A stretch of DNA of 64,000 nucleotides, taken from positions 806,001 through 870,000 of the forward strand of contig NZ_CP046956.1 in NCBI RefSeq assembly GCF_017792025.1, given 5' to 3'. The notes under the pieces are model-generated. The model saw nothing but the letters and a program-made list of their open reading frames with translations. It made no database searches and was not told the origin of the DNA. The stretch is from Sediminibacillus dalangtanensis. Its GTDB lineage: Bacteria; Bacillota; Bacilli; Bacillales; Amphibacillaceae. This document shows positions 9,026-18,441 of the stretch, piece by piece; the first letter of the stretch is position 1; every line of letters begins with the position of its first letter. The position numbers and the translations under genes were made by a program.

Positions 9026-9394
9026 ATGAAGTCAGATCGCTGTGAAATTTATTGTTATAACGAAGAAACAGTTAATCGGGTGAAAAATAACATAAACAGC
9101 GAAGATATTACCGGAATAGTGAAATTATTTAAAATAATGGCGGATGAAAACCGGGCTAAAATTATTTTTGCTTTATCACAGGAGAAAGAGCTTTGTGTTT
9201 GCGATGTGGCCAATATCATTGATACTTCCGTGGCAACCGCTTCCCATCATTTGAGGAGCTTGCGGAAAATGGGGCTGGCAACATACCGAAAGCAAGGAAA
9301 GCTTGCGTTTTATTCACTAGAGAGTGAATCAATGGTTCAATTACTAGTCCAGTCATTTACCCGTAAAGAAGGGGTGATGGCAAATGGACGATAA
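9026..9394 (+). CDS. cadC: ArsR/SmtB-family metal-sensing repressor CadC
   Basis: Winged-helix dimeric repressor that leaves DNA on binding Cd(II), Pb(II) or Zn(II). Seen: N-terminal extension with two Cys (DRCEIYC), the alpha-3 metal site ELCVCDVA, the recognition helix TSVATASHHLRSLRKMGL and the beta-wing KQGKLAFYSL. 122 residues, typical of CadC. Start ATG 9026 lies 4 bases after AAGGAGGGG. The stop overlaps the ATG at 9384 of the cadA reading frame, so the two are translationally coupled, and a matching operator lies upstream. Confidence 0.92.
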   Translation: MKSDRCEIYCYNEETVNRVKNNINSEDITGIVKLFKIMADENRAKIIFALSQEKELCVCDVANIIDTSVATASHHLRSLRKMGLATYRKQGKLAFYSLESESMVQLLVQSFTRKEGVMANGR

Positions 9395-9596
9395 GCACAT
9401 AAAGGAAGATGAAAAAAAGATTTATCGAATACAAGGTTTTACCTGAGCTGGCTGTGCCGGAAAGTTCGAAACGAACGTTAAACACCTGGATGGTGTTTCA
9501 GATGCAACCGTTAATTTTGGCGCTGCTAAACTGACAGTTTATGGAGATACTTCTATTGAACAATTAGAACAGGCAGGATCGTTTGAGAATTTAAAA
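9384..9596 (+). pseudogene. cadA: N-terminal metal-binding domain of CadA, cut by an in-frame TGA
   Basis: In the frame of the ATPase, ATG 9384 opens a heavy-metal-associated domain: MDDKHIKEDEKKIYRIQGFT, then TGA (9444-9446), then AGCAGKFETNVKHLDGV. The stop stands exactly where CadA proteins have the first Cys of the CxxC motif (GFTCxxC). A single-base change TGC or TGT to TGA explains it; everything after it is intact and in frame. Translation would give a 20-residue peptide unless read through. Sequencing error, a real nonsense mutation with internal reinitiation, or recoding are the options. Confidence 0.8.
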
Positions 9597-11507
9597 GTGA
9601 TGGAAGAGCATGAACGGTTTAACCAGCGGCAGCCATCCTTCTGGAAACAGGAAGAAAACCTTCGAGTTCTGATGGCCTTCCTTTTTCTTGCTGCTGCCTG
9701 GACTACAGGAAATATGGAGATAGACCAAGGGTTCATCCCGGTTGTTTTATATGGTTTATCGATTCTGACAGGTGGATATAAACTGCTCATCCAAGGGTTG
9801 AAGAACCTGGCTGCTTTTCAGTTTGACATGCGCACATTAATGACTGTAGCAGTGATTGGGGCAGCTGCAATCGGTGAATGGGGCGAGGCAGCAGTGGTCG
9901 TCATCCTGTTTGCGGTGAGTGAAGCATTGGAATCCTATTCGATGGATAAAGCGCGAGAGTCGATTCAATCCCTGTTGGACATAGCGCCTAAGCAGGCACT
10001 AATCAGAAGGGACGGACAGGAAATCTCTGTTTCTGTTGATGATATTCAAGTGAAAGACTTGATGCTGGTTAAGCCGGGACAAAAGCTCGCGATGGATGGA
10101 ATAGTCGTAAAAGGGAGTTCCACTGTCAATCAGGCGGCTATAACTGGAGAATCTATACCGGCCTACAAAGAAACAGGAAGTACGGTATATGCCGGGACTA
10201 TGAATGAAGATGGTTATATGGAAGTCGAAGTGACAAAACGGGCAAAGGATACGACACTTGCGAAGATCATTCATTTAGTGGAAGAGGCGCAAGCCGAACG
10301 GGCTCCCTCCCAGGCATTTATTGACAAATTTGCCGCCTGGTACACACCGGTGATCATTTTGTTTGCCTTGATACTCGCAGTCGTTCCTCCTCTGTTTTTG
10401 GGGAATTGGCACGATTGGCTATACAGAGGGCTCGCTGTTTTGGTAGTCGGTTGTCCATGTGCGTTGATTGTATCCACTCCTGTTTCCATCGTAACGGCGA
10501 TTGGACACGCTGCAAAACATGGAGTACTCATAAAGGGCGGGGTTTATTTGGAAAAAGCAGGTGCCCTGTCGGTAATTGCTTTTGATAAAACGGGAACGCT
10601 GACAAAAGGAGTTCCAGAAGTGACCGATATCGTGCCTATTTCGGAGCACACGGAAAAAGAGATATTGCTTATGGCAGCTGCATTGGAAAAAAACTCCGGC
10701 CATCCGTTGGCGGCCGCGGTAACTCGTAAGGCGGACAGAGACTTTTTAGAATATCGCAGCCTGCCAGTAGAAGGATTTTATTCGATGACCGGGCAAGGAG
10801 TAAAAGCTTCCGTAAAAGGTACGGAATATTATTTAGGCAGTCCGAAATTATTTGCGGATAGCGTGCAATCATCCCGGCAGCTTTCCGATCGAATCCTGGC
10901 CATGCAGAAGAGCGGAAAAACTGTTCTTGTTTTGGGTACTGGTCAAGATGTGATTGGTCTGCTTGCTGTTGCCGATGGTATAAGGGAATCAAGTAAGGCT
11001 TCTATTGGAAAACTTCAAGCTTCTCATATTAAGACAGTAATGGTGACAGGAGACAATTCAGAAACGGCCAGAGCGATTGCCGAACAGTTGGGTATCGACG
11101 ACGTACAGGCTGAACGGATGCCGGAGGAAAAGCTGGAATATATTAAACGCTTGCAGAAGAAACAGGATGTTGCCATGGTCGGAGATGGCATCAATGATGC
11201 GCCTGCTTTAGCTGCTTCCTCGGTAGGTATCGCCATGGGAGGTGCGGGAACAGACACAGCTCTTGAGACAGCAGATATTGCGTTGATGGCAGATGACTTG
11301 GAAAAACTTCCGTTTACCATGAAATTAAGCAGGAAAACATTGCAAATTATTAAACAAAATATTTCTTTCGCATTACTGATCAAGCTTGTCGCCCTGCTAT
11401 TGGTTATCCCCGGTTGGTTAACACTATGGATGGCCATTTTTGCAGATATGGGTGCTACCTTGATTGTGACCTTGAACGGCCTCCGTCTGCTCAGGGTAAA
11501 AGATTAG
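9597..11507 (+). CDS. cadA: Cd/Zn/Pb-translocating P1B-type ATPase
   Basis: Membrane pump exporting Cd(II), Zn(II) or Pb(II) at the cost of ATP. This intact frame lacks only the N-terminal metal-binding domain. Seen in order: early membrane helices, the actuator loop ITGES, the transmembrane metal site GCPCALIVSTP, the phosphorylation site DKTGTLT, the nucleotide-binding SGHPLAAAV, MVTGDN, the hinge MVGDGINDAPALA and two last helices with WLTLWMAIFADMG. The possible start GTG 9597/ATG 9600 has only a weak ribosome binding site, so expression may rest on reinitiation after the TGA at 9444. N-terminal truncation of related CadA pumps can leave activity (family knowledge). Terminator follows. 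Confidence 0.9.
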   Translation: MMEEHERFNQRQPSFWKQEENLRVLMAFLFLAAAWTTGNMEIDQGFIPVVLYGLSILTGGYKLLIQGLKNLAAFQFDMRTLMTVAVIGAAAIGEWGEAAVVVILFAVSEALESYSMDKARESIQSLLDIAPKQALIRRDGQEISVSVDDIQVKDLMLVKPGQKLAMDGIVVKGSSTVNQAAITGESIPAYKETGSTVYAGTMNEDGYMEVEVTKRAKDTTLAKIIHLVEEAQAERAPSQAFIDKFAAWYTPVIILFALILAVVPPLFLGNWHDWLYRGLAVLVVGCPCALIVSTPVSIVTAIGHAAKHGVLIKGGVYLEKAGALSVIAFDKTGTLTKGVPEVTDIVPISEHTEKEILLMAAALEKNSGHPLAAAVTRKADRDFLEYRSLPVEGFYSMTGQGVKASVKGTEYYLGSPKLFADSVQSSRQLSDRILAMQKSGKTVLVLGTGQDVIGLLAVADGIRESSKASIGKLQASHIKTVMVTGDNSETARAIAEQLGIDDVQAERMPEEKLEYIKRLQKKQDVAMVGDGINDAPALAASSVGIAMGGAGTDTALETADIALMADDLEKLPFTMKLSRKTLQIIKQNISFALLIKLVALLLVIPGWLTLWMAIFADMGATLIVTLNGLRLLRVKD

Positions 11508-11516
11508 CACTTCTAA

Positions 11517-11549
11517 GGACCTCCTGAAATCGTCAGGGGGGCTTTTGTT
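11517..11549 (+). terminator. Terminator after cadA
   Basis: Stem CCTCCTGA / TCAGGGGG with loop AATCG, then CTTTTGTTT. Confidence 0.75.
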
Positions 11550-11649
11550 TGGCAGTATTCAAAAAGATTGAGGTACCTTTGTGAAAGATAGAAACTGCGC
11601 ATTAACTTCCTTTGTAGTCCATGGGGCCTTTTTATAGTAGTGGTGTAGG

Positions 11650-11784
11650 CCAGCGCTACGAAAATACCCTGCGCTTTCCGCGGGCGGCTGGTGAGCTTCC
11701 TCGAGCTAACGCTCTGCGGGATCTCACCGAGGCCTTTCCTCCCGCTGGAGTCTTCGGGTATTTCCTTCGCTTAGAATAGCTCCT
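11650..11784. repeat. Core repeat without family A ends, copy C1
   Basis: GC-rich palindromic block with GCGCTTTCCGCGGGCGGCTG at one side and CCCGCTGGAGTCTTCGGGTA at the other, related to the core of family A but with the variant inner arms TGGTGAGCTTCCTCG and GGGATCTCACCGAGG. Flanking ends GGGACAAAAGCAT are absent. Confidence 0.65.
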
Positions 11785-11982
11785 GTTTCTAAACGAGTGT
11801 ACTAGACATTTTTCTATTGAATCACTTGTACTGTATGCATCTATAAAAACAAGCAGAAAGCCCAAGAGAAGGAGAAAAGACGGACCCCAACTTCTAAGAA
11901 GCAAAGCACGCGCGTCCTGACAACTGTTTTTAAGAAGTCTTGTTGGGTTACAAGGAAAAAGGTTTCTACGCTAGCGATAATT

Positions 11983-12128
11983 AGCATGCTTCTTAGCGCA
12001 GGAAGCATACGCAGACTCCTGCGGGAAAAGCGCGAGCTGAAGATCCACTTGGTAAAGCGGTTTTCTTTACCAAGTTAGCTGAAGCCGTGCCCGCGGAAAG
12101 CGAAGTATGCTACCGAAGCGGTGCTTAA
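11983..12128. repeat. Core repeat without family A ends, copy C2
   Basis: Reverse-oriented core: GCAGACTCCTGCGGG, GCGCGAGCTGAAGATCCACT, the hairpin CTTGGTAAAG..CTTTACCAAG and GAAGCCGTGCCCGCGGAAAG. Outer arms AGCATAC and GTATGCT bracket it. The stretch from 11550 to 12290 otherwise holds no gene I can support. Confidence 0.65.
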
Positions 12129-12311
12129 CACCACGCTTCTTGAACAGGCAATGGAACTTCCCATTATAGTTACTGCGTAGTTTATCTTAAATGCGCCAGT
12201 TAACAAGCAGCAAAGCAAGTGAAAATGCATGGACCAGGTTAGGAGGGATTGAAGCCATAGGTGGGTATGTTAAACTAATAGAAATACGAAAAGGCACCAG
12301 GGGGGATTTTT

Positions 12312-12872
12312 GTGTTTACTTATCAGGTGGATGAAGAAGTAGAATTAAAATTGATGGAATTAAGCGATGCTGAGGAGCTGTTTGCGTTGACAGACAGTTC
12401 CCGTGAGTACTTACGGGAGTTTTTGCGCTGGGTCGATGGGACAACCAGGAAAGAGGATACGCAAGCATTCATTCAGTCAGGCTTACAGCAGTTCGCAGAT
12501 AACAAGAGCCTTACAACCGCCATTCTCTATCAAGGGAAGATCGCAGGAGTGATCGGTTTTCACGAAATCAATTGGAACAACAAAAGTGCTTCCATTGGCT
12601 ATTGGCTGGGAGAAAATCATCAAGGTAAGGGGATAATGAGCAGATCGGTAAAAGCATTGACCAGTTATGGTTTCGCCAGACTTGATTTAAACCGTATCGA
12701 AATCCGGGCTGCAGCGGAGAACGTGAAGAGCAGGGCGATACCGGAAAAATTGGGATTTACCAAAGAAGGATGTATCAGACAAGCAGAGCGGCTGTACGAC
12801 CATTTTGTCGACCATGTTGTATACGGCATGCTTGCTGCAGAATGGCCACATGAATATAAAAAGAACACATGA
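12312..12872 (+). CDS. GNAT N-acetyltransferase, RimJ/RimL (YdaF-like) type
   Basis: Acetyl-CoA-dependent N-acetyltransferase of the group that includes ribosomal-protein-serine acetyltransferases. Seen: ELKLMELSDAEELFAL, REFLRWVD, GVIGFHEINWNNKSASIGYWL, the acetyl-CoA pyrophosphate loop ENHQGKGIMSRSV, NRIEIRAAAENVKSRAIPEKLGF and the C-terminal DHVVYGMLAAEW. 186 residues, family-typical. Start GTG 12312 after CCAGGGGGGA. Monocistronic with a very strong terminator. The acetylated substrate is unknown. Confidence 0.85.
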   Translation: MFTYQVDEEVELKLMELSDAEELFALTDSSREYLREFLRWVDGTTRKEDTQAFIQSGLQQFADNKSLTTAILYQGKIAGVIGFHEINWNNKSASIGYWLGENHQGKGIMSRSVKALTSYGFARLDLNRIEIRAAAENVKSRAIPEKLGFTKEGCIRQAERLYDHFVDHVVYGMLAAEWPHEYKKNT

Positions 12873-12920
12873 AAAAGACCCCCATCCTGAAATTGATTCA
12901 ATAGATAAATAGGTGGGAAA

Positions 12921-12968
12921 AGCCTGTATCCATGATTACCTAAGTAATCATGGATACAGGCTTTTTAA
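12921..12968 (+). terminator. Terminator after the GNAT gene
   Basis: Perfect 19-bp arms AGCCTGTATCCATGATTAC (12921-12939) and its complement (12944-12962) around loop CTAA, followed by TTTTAAT. Probably works in both directions. Confidence 0.85.
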
Positions 12969-13054
12969 TCTTGATTCTTGACGGGAATTTCCCGGATTGT
13001 TGAAGCCGCAAAAAAATTTTTTCTAATCAGGTCGTGCGTGTGTCTGTGGTTACC

Positions 13055-13345
13055 AATTACTTTTTTGCCAGCGTTTATTGGGTCGGTACAGTGTCTTTGC
13101 TGGATTTAATAAACCGCAGGAACAGAAAACGTACAAGGGGTCCCATAACAAGTATCTGTAAAGGGAATGCCAATATATACCCGAACACCGATAATTAATC
13201 ATGGATAATAGTATTGGTGTCATGTCCACTGTGTAAGTTGCTGGAAAGAAGGCCGAAGATGGACATAAAGAAAGCCATTCCCAGCACCATCAAAGAGAAG
13301 GGCTTTTCTGCAACAATCCTTATGACCAATCTAGTACTATTGATT
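13055..13345 (-). pseudogene. DUF2798-like membrane protein remnant
   Basis: Minus-strand frame running from about 13345 reads RIVAEKPFSLMVLGMAFF, then MSIFGLLSSN, a TAA stop near 13198, then LSVFGYILAFPLQILVMGPL and VRFLFLRFIK before a final stop. Two membrane helices with a late proline and MGPLVRFL look like the DUF2798 family. There is no start codon with a ribosome binding site, and the epimerase gene abuts the 5' side. Broken by an internal stop and probably truncated by whatever brought the neighbouring island. Confidence 0.55.
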
Positions 13346-14275
13346 TTTCAACCATTCATACGTACTCTCTAATCCCTTTTGCAAGGAGTGTTTCGGCTTC
13401 CATCCCAATTCCGTTTTGATTTTTTCGGTATCAAGACAACGGTTGGTTACGGTGTCAATCGTTCGTTCAGGCAGGTATTTCAGCGGACTGTTACTATCGG
13501 TGATGTCTTTTATATGTGCAGCTAACAAATGGATGGTAGTCTCTTTCCCTGTCCCGACGTTAAATACCTTTCCTGTTGCTACCGGATGAGAAGCTGCTAT
13601 AAGAATGGCCTCGATGCCGTCTCCGATATAGGTGAAGTCGCGGGTTTGTTCACCGCTCCCATAAATGATCAACGGGTCTCCCGCTGCTGCTGCTTCAAAA
13701 AATTTGGCCACCACTCCGCAATAAGGGTTTGCTGCCAATTGGCCAGGCCCATATAGATTCGATAATCTTAAAATGGTAAACGGAAGCTTGGATAAGTGAT
13801 AAAAAACATGACAGTAATGCTCCATAGAAAATTTGCTTGCTGCATATGGCATGGAAATATCATAATAATTTTCCGGGGTAGGTAGTATGTCTGCATTGTT
13901 ATATACAGAGGCAGTTGATGTGTATACAAACCGTTTAATCGCTGGATTCAATTCCATCGTTTTCTTCAATAAAAAGTAACCACCAAATAAATTCGTTTGA
14001 AAGTCGGCCTCAATATCATCGACAGAGAGCAATAAGTTCCGGCAAGCTAAATGGAATACATAATCGACTTGAGGAAGAACTTCTTCCAGAACTTCCTGGT
14101 CGGTAATCGAGGCCTGATAAAAAGAAATCTTGTTTGATGGTGGAAGGGATTCCTTATGGCCGGTCGAAAGATCATCGATAATAAAGAGTTGATCAGTCTT
14201 GGGAAGTATGGCAGCTGCTAGTTGGGAGCCGACAAATCCGGCGCCTCCGGTAATCAGTACGTTACCAAAAGACAT
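13337..14275 (-). CDS. NAD-dependent sugar-nucleotide epimerase/dehydratase
   Basis: Extended SDR enzyme acting on a nucleotide sugar, probably a UDP-sugar 4-epimerase. Seen: NVLITGGAGFVGSQLA (NAD-binding GxxGxxG), IIDDLSTGHKESLP, YVFHLAC, TSTASVY, the catalytic YAASKFSMEHY (YxxxK), LRLSNLYGPGQ, DFTYIGDGIEAI, FNVGTG and a final LGWKPKHSLQKGLE. 312 residues, full length. GGAGGTGAT precedes ATG 14275. It is second in a two-gene operon behind the family 2 glycosyltransferase (17-base gap), next to the collagen-like gene, so a role in the spore-surface glycan is inferred. The exact substrate is not readable from sequence. Confidence 0.85.
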   Translation of the reverse strand: MSFGNVLITGGAGFVGSQLAAAILPKTDQLFIIDDLSTGHKESLPPSNKISFYQASITDQEVLEEVLPQVDYVFHLACRNLLLSVDDIEADFQTNLFGGYFLLKKTMELNPAIKRFVYTSTASVYNNADILPTPENYYDISMPYAASKFSMEHYCHVFYHLSKLPFTILRLSNLYGPGQLAANPYCGVVAKFFEAAAAGDPLIIYGSGEQTRDFTYIGDGIEAILIAASHPVATGKVFNVGTGKETTIHLLAAHIKDITDSNSPLKYLPERTIDTVTNRCLDTEKIKTELGWKPKHSLQKGLESTYEWLKNQ

Positions 14276-14292
14276 TTTTACATCACCTCCCT

Positions 14293-15396
14293 TTACTTCA
14301 ACCCAGCAGTCTGATGCTGATTGATACCGAGTTTCTTTTCCAACAGTTCTTTGTTGAATATTATTTTTTTATCATTCGGACGGTATTCCCTTGCTTTTTC
14401 ATTGTGCTCGTAAGATTTTTCGAAATCTTGAAGATTATAATAGCAGACACACATTTGCAGATGTGGATACCAGGTAGCATAGGCGGGATAGGTGAAGCTC
14501 CATTTATTTGGATCGGTTTCCAATTTTGTAGCTAAGTCATACCAGTATACCGCGGCTTTGTAATCCTGTTGACGCTGAAAATTAAAGCCGATGCGGCTGC
14601 AGGTTTCTGGACGGGGGAGTTTAGAAAACCGGAACGATTGGAACAGTGATTCCAGTTCCTTAACGGTTTCTCCCAAGTGCCGATGGCAATCTGCTTTATT
14701 TATGCATGCATACACTTTATCCTCTATCCAGCCGTCTTTCATGGCTATATTTTTTTCATAACTTTCAATCGCCTTTTCATAATGACCATTTTCTCTTAAT
14801 TCGTTTCCATAATAAAAATAGTCCCGAGGGGAAAAGCTATCTCCTCTATCCAGCTTTTTCTGATATATCGACAGGTTCCTGCCAACTGAATGACGGATTT
14901 TTTTGTGGGTAACCGCGACATCAGAATTGATAATATTCCCATAAACTTCCAAATACTGATGACAGTCACCTTTCCATTTAAAGTTCCGGCTTCTTTTGAC
15001 TAAGCGGTTTCTTCTGTATTGCAGGGTTACATTTCCGTATTCGTCGGTTCCAGCATTGTAATACATCGACACCGAATCCACTTCAGGGTTCAAGGTTTCC
15101 TTCAGCTTTTTTAATTTTACCCGGTCTTCATCCAAAATGACGTCATCCGCGTCTAAATATAAAATGTAATCTTTGGTGGCATATTTGAACGATTCATTCC
15201 GTGCTGCCGCAAAATCCCCTATCCACTCAAAATAAAAAACTCGATCCGTGTATTGTTTGGCTATGTTTACCGTTTTGTCGTTGGAACCGGTATCGACTAT
15301 ATTGATTTCATCGACAATATCTTTGATGGAATCCAAACATCTGGCGAGTACCGCTTCTTCATTCTTCACTATCATACATAAACTAATAGAAACCAT
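14293..15396 (-). CDS. Family 2 glycosyltransferase with C-terminal TPR region
   Basis: GT-A fold glycosyltransferase, probably soluble. Seen: ISLCMIVKNEEAVLARCLDS, EINIVDTGSNDKT, FYFEWIGDFAAARNESF, and the metal-binding DxD-type motif YILYLDADDVI. From about residue 190 come helical TPR-like repeats (NGHYEKAIESYEKNI; QQDYKAAVYWYDLA) which may bind the protein acceptor. 367 residues; start ATG 15396 after AAAGGAGA. First gene of an operon with the epimerase, adjacent to the collagen-like gene. Threonine-rich collagen triplets are a plausible acceptor, as in B. anthracis BclA (inference). Confidence 0.85.
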   Translation of the reverse strand: MVSISLCMIVKNEEAVLARCLDSIKDIVDEINIVDTGSNDKTVNIAKQYTDRVFYFEWIGDFAAARNESFKYATKDYILYLDADDVILDEDRVKLKKLKETLNPEVDSVSMYYNAGTDEYGNVTLQYRRNRLVKRSRNFKWKGDCHQYLEVYGNIINSDVAVTHKKIRHSVGRNLSIYQKKLDRGDSFSPRDYFYYGNELRENGHYEKAIESYEKNIAMKDGWIEDKVYACINKADCHRHLGETVKELESLFQSFRFSKLPRPETCSRIGFNFQRQQDYKAAVYWYDLATKLETDPNKWSFTYPAYATWYPHLQMCVCYYNLQDFEKSYEHNEKAREYRPNDKKIIFNKELLEKKLGINQHQTAGLK

Positions 15397-15531
15397 GTTA
15401 ATTCTCCTTTCACTTGTTAGCGATCCACTTTTTCCTTCTGCTCTTAGCTTATTTGGAGAAGCACGAATTGGTTTGTATGAAAACCTACCTTGACGAAAAA
15501 GGCAATTATCTTATTGGAATCGTCAAAAAGG

Positions 15532-15562
15532 AAAAAGGTGCTGATTGATCAACACCTTTTTC
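15532..15562 (-). terminator. Terminator after the collagen-like gene
   Basis: Stem AAAAAGGTG / CACCTTTTT with an inner TGAT/ATCA pairing, just beyond the minus-strand stop at 15576; T-run on the minus strand. Confidence 0.75.
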
Positions 15563-15575
15563 GGATTTATCCCGC

Positions 15576-16802
<1,227 letters not shown>

Positions 16803-16863
16803 GTGTCTGTTTCCTCCTTATTCTTTAGATTTGAGAAACTAGTAATACTAGCGAAACTCACAA

Positions 16864-16892
16864 TATAGTATGTCGCTTACGGTAGCTTGTTC
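16864..16892 (-). promoter_or_regulatory. Sigma-K-like promoter of the collagen-like gene
   Basis: Minus strand GAAC (16892-16889), 16 bases, then CATACTATA (16872-16864), which matches the sigma-K consensus AC-N16/17-CATANNNTA. It lies about 60 bases upstream of the TTG start. Confidence 0.7.
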
Positions 16893-16950
16893 AGGCTGAT
16901 GTTACTGATATACCGCACATTTTCCTTTTCTATGAACCTGATTTAACTTA

Positions 16951-16980
16951 GTAACTTTAGAATCAGTCGTTCATACACTG
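16951..16980 (+). promoter_or_regulatory. Sigma-K-like promoter of the family 4 glycosyltransferase
   Basis: GTAAC (16951-16955), 16 bases, CATACACTG (16972-16980): good match to AC-N16-CATANNNTA apart from the last base. It is divergent from, and 60 bases away from, the collagen gene promoter. Confidence 0.6.
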
Positions 16981-17010
16981 AAATAAATGAAAACAAAAGG
17001 GAGAAAATAA

Positions 17011-18387
17011 ATGATGGTTCCTTTAGAAAAGAAGATTCAAAGATTGTTGAATATTAAGAATGAAGAGGAGGCAAAAACCAAACTGAAAAAGCTTGAGAGC
17101 AACCGAACGTTTACTGGAGAATACTATGCTTTACATGCTTTCCTGGCAATCAGTGATCATTTCCTTCCACAGGGATGGTTGTGGTGCTGGAGGGGATTGG
17201 ATAAAACCCCCGGAGATAAACAGCTGCTGTACATCATGGATTACATCAATAATGAATTGGGAAGGGAAGGTTTCCCGACGAGATTTTCCACCAGTATAAA
17301 AAACAGAGTGGAACAGGAAAAGATCCCGATAGAAGCTGCAGAACGGGAAAAAACAACTATTTTACAAGGAACAATGGAAATAGCCAATCAAATGCACACA
17401 ATCTCAAAAGGAACCACCCGTTTAGGCGTTATCAATCATACATTGAACTATTATCCAGCCTACTTGGGTTATGCTTCGGACTACACCTGGCCGATTTCCA
17501 GAGAAATGCGTGCGCCAGGTTTCAATAACAACTTGAAGCGATTCACAGCTGACATTGTACCATTTTATGATCTTTTCCACTTTCATTTTGGCAAGACACT
17601 TACACTGAATCATGCTGATCTAGATGTGATAAAACACCAAAGAAAAGGCATGATTATGCATCATTGGGGAAGTGAAGTCCGTTTGTTGTCCACAGCCCGA
17701 AAAACGAATCCTTATGCTAAAGTGAAAATTGAGGATGAAAAAATGTTAAAGCAGAATCTCGCATTCCTTTCAGGAAAAATACCGCATTGCATCGTTGCTG
17801 ATGAAGAGATGTACCAATATGTCAAAGATTATTACCAAAAGGTTTCCATTGTACCGTTGATGATTGACTTGCAAAAATATAAACCACCTGAAGTTTCCCG
17901 GCCGGTGCAGAACAGACCGTTGAAAATTGTCCACGCTCCGACTTCTCCGGAAATTAAAGGGACTTCCCATGTGGTAAATGCCATAGACAAGTTGAAAAGC
18001 GAATATTCCTTTGAATTTACCTTGATTCAAAAAATGTCCCATGAACAGGCAAGACAGGAGTACCAGAAGGCAGATTTGGTGATTGATCAACTGCACATCG
18101 GCAGTTATGGTCTGTTGGCGGTCGAATCGATGGCCATGGGGAAACCGGTCATCTGCTGGATCAGCGACTATATGAAGGAAAAATACCCATCGGATTTACC
18201 GCTTATTTCGGCAAATCCGGATTCCATAGAGAATACGTTGCGAAATTTATTGCAACATCCTGAACAGTTGGAAGAAATCGGACAAAAAAGCCGTATATAC
18301 ACGGAAGAACACCATGATATGATAAAAAACAGCCAACAGATTCTGCACATTTACGAAGAAGAGCTATCGGCCAATGACCTTTCTTAA
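17011..18387 (+). CDS. Family 4-like glycosyltransferase
   Basis: GT-B fold glycosyltransferase. Residues 1-140 are a charged helical region I do not recognise. The sugar-transfer part follows: HHWGSEVRLLSTA, IPHCIVADEEMYQYVKDYY, VSIVPLMIDLQKY, LKIVHAPTSPEIKGTSHVV, and the donor-binding block ADLVIDQLHIGSYGLLAVES ending MAMGKPVICW, the EX7E-like signature. 458 residues; ATG 17011 follows AAAGGGAG by 7 bases. Transcribed divergently from the collagen-like gene from a sigma-K-like promoter, so co-expressed with it in the mother cell. Likely one of the enzymes that decorate the triplets. No signal peptide or membrane helix. Confidence 0.85.
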   Translation: MMVPLEKKIQRLLNIKNEEEAKTKLKKLESNRTFTGEYYALHAFLAISDHFLPQGWLWCWRGLDKTPGDKQLLYIMDYINNELGREGFPTRFSTSIKNRVEQEKIPIEAAEREKTTILQGTMEIANQMHTISKGTTRLGVINHTLNYYPAYLGYASDYTWPISREMRAPGFNNNLKRFTADIVPFYDLFHFHFGKTLTLNHADLDVIKHQRKGMIMHHWGSEVRLLSTARKTNPYAKVKIEDEKMLKQNLAFLSGKIPHCIVADEEMYQYVKDYYQKVSIVPLMIDLQKYKPPEVSRPVQNRPLKIVHAPTSPEIKGTSHVVNAIDKLKSEYSFEFTLIQKMSHEQARQEYQKADLVIDQLHIGSYGLLAVESMAMGKPVICWISDYMKEKYPSDLPLISANPDSIENTLRNLLQHPEQLEEIGQKSRIYTEEHHDMIKNSQQILHIYEEELSANDLS

Positions 18388-18394
18388 ATCAAAT

Positions 18395-18424
18395 TAGCCA
18401 GGACCCAAAGCGGTCCTGGCTATG
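18395..18424. terminator. Bidirectional terminator between glycosyltransferase and acetyltransferase
   Basis: Stem TAGCCAGGACC / GGTCCTGGCTA with a 6-base loop between convergent genes. Confidence 0.75.
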
Positions 18425-18441
18425 TTTGGTTGGAGTAACTG

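Noticed and set aside
9444..9446. Selenocysteine codon in cadA
   Set aside because: Although TGA stands at a Cys position, I see no convincing SECIS hairpin in the next 40 bases and no sel genes in the window; nonsense mutation or error is simpler.
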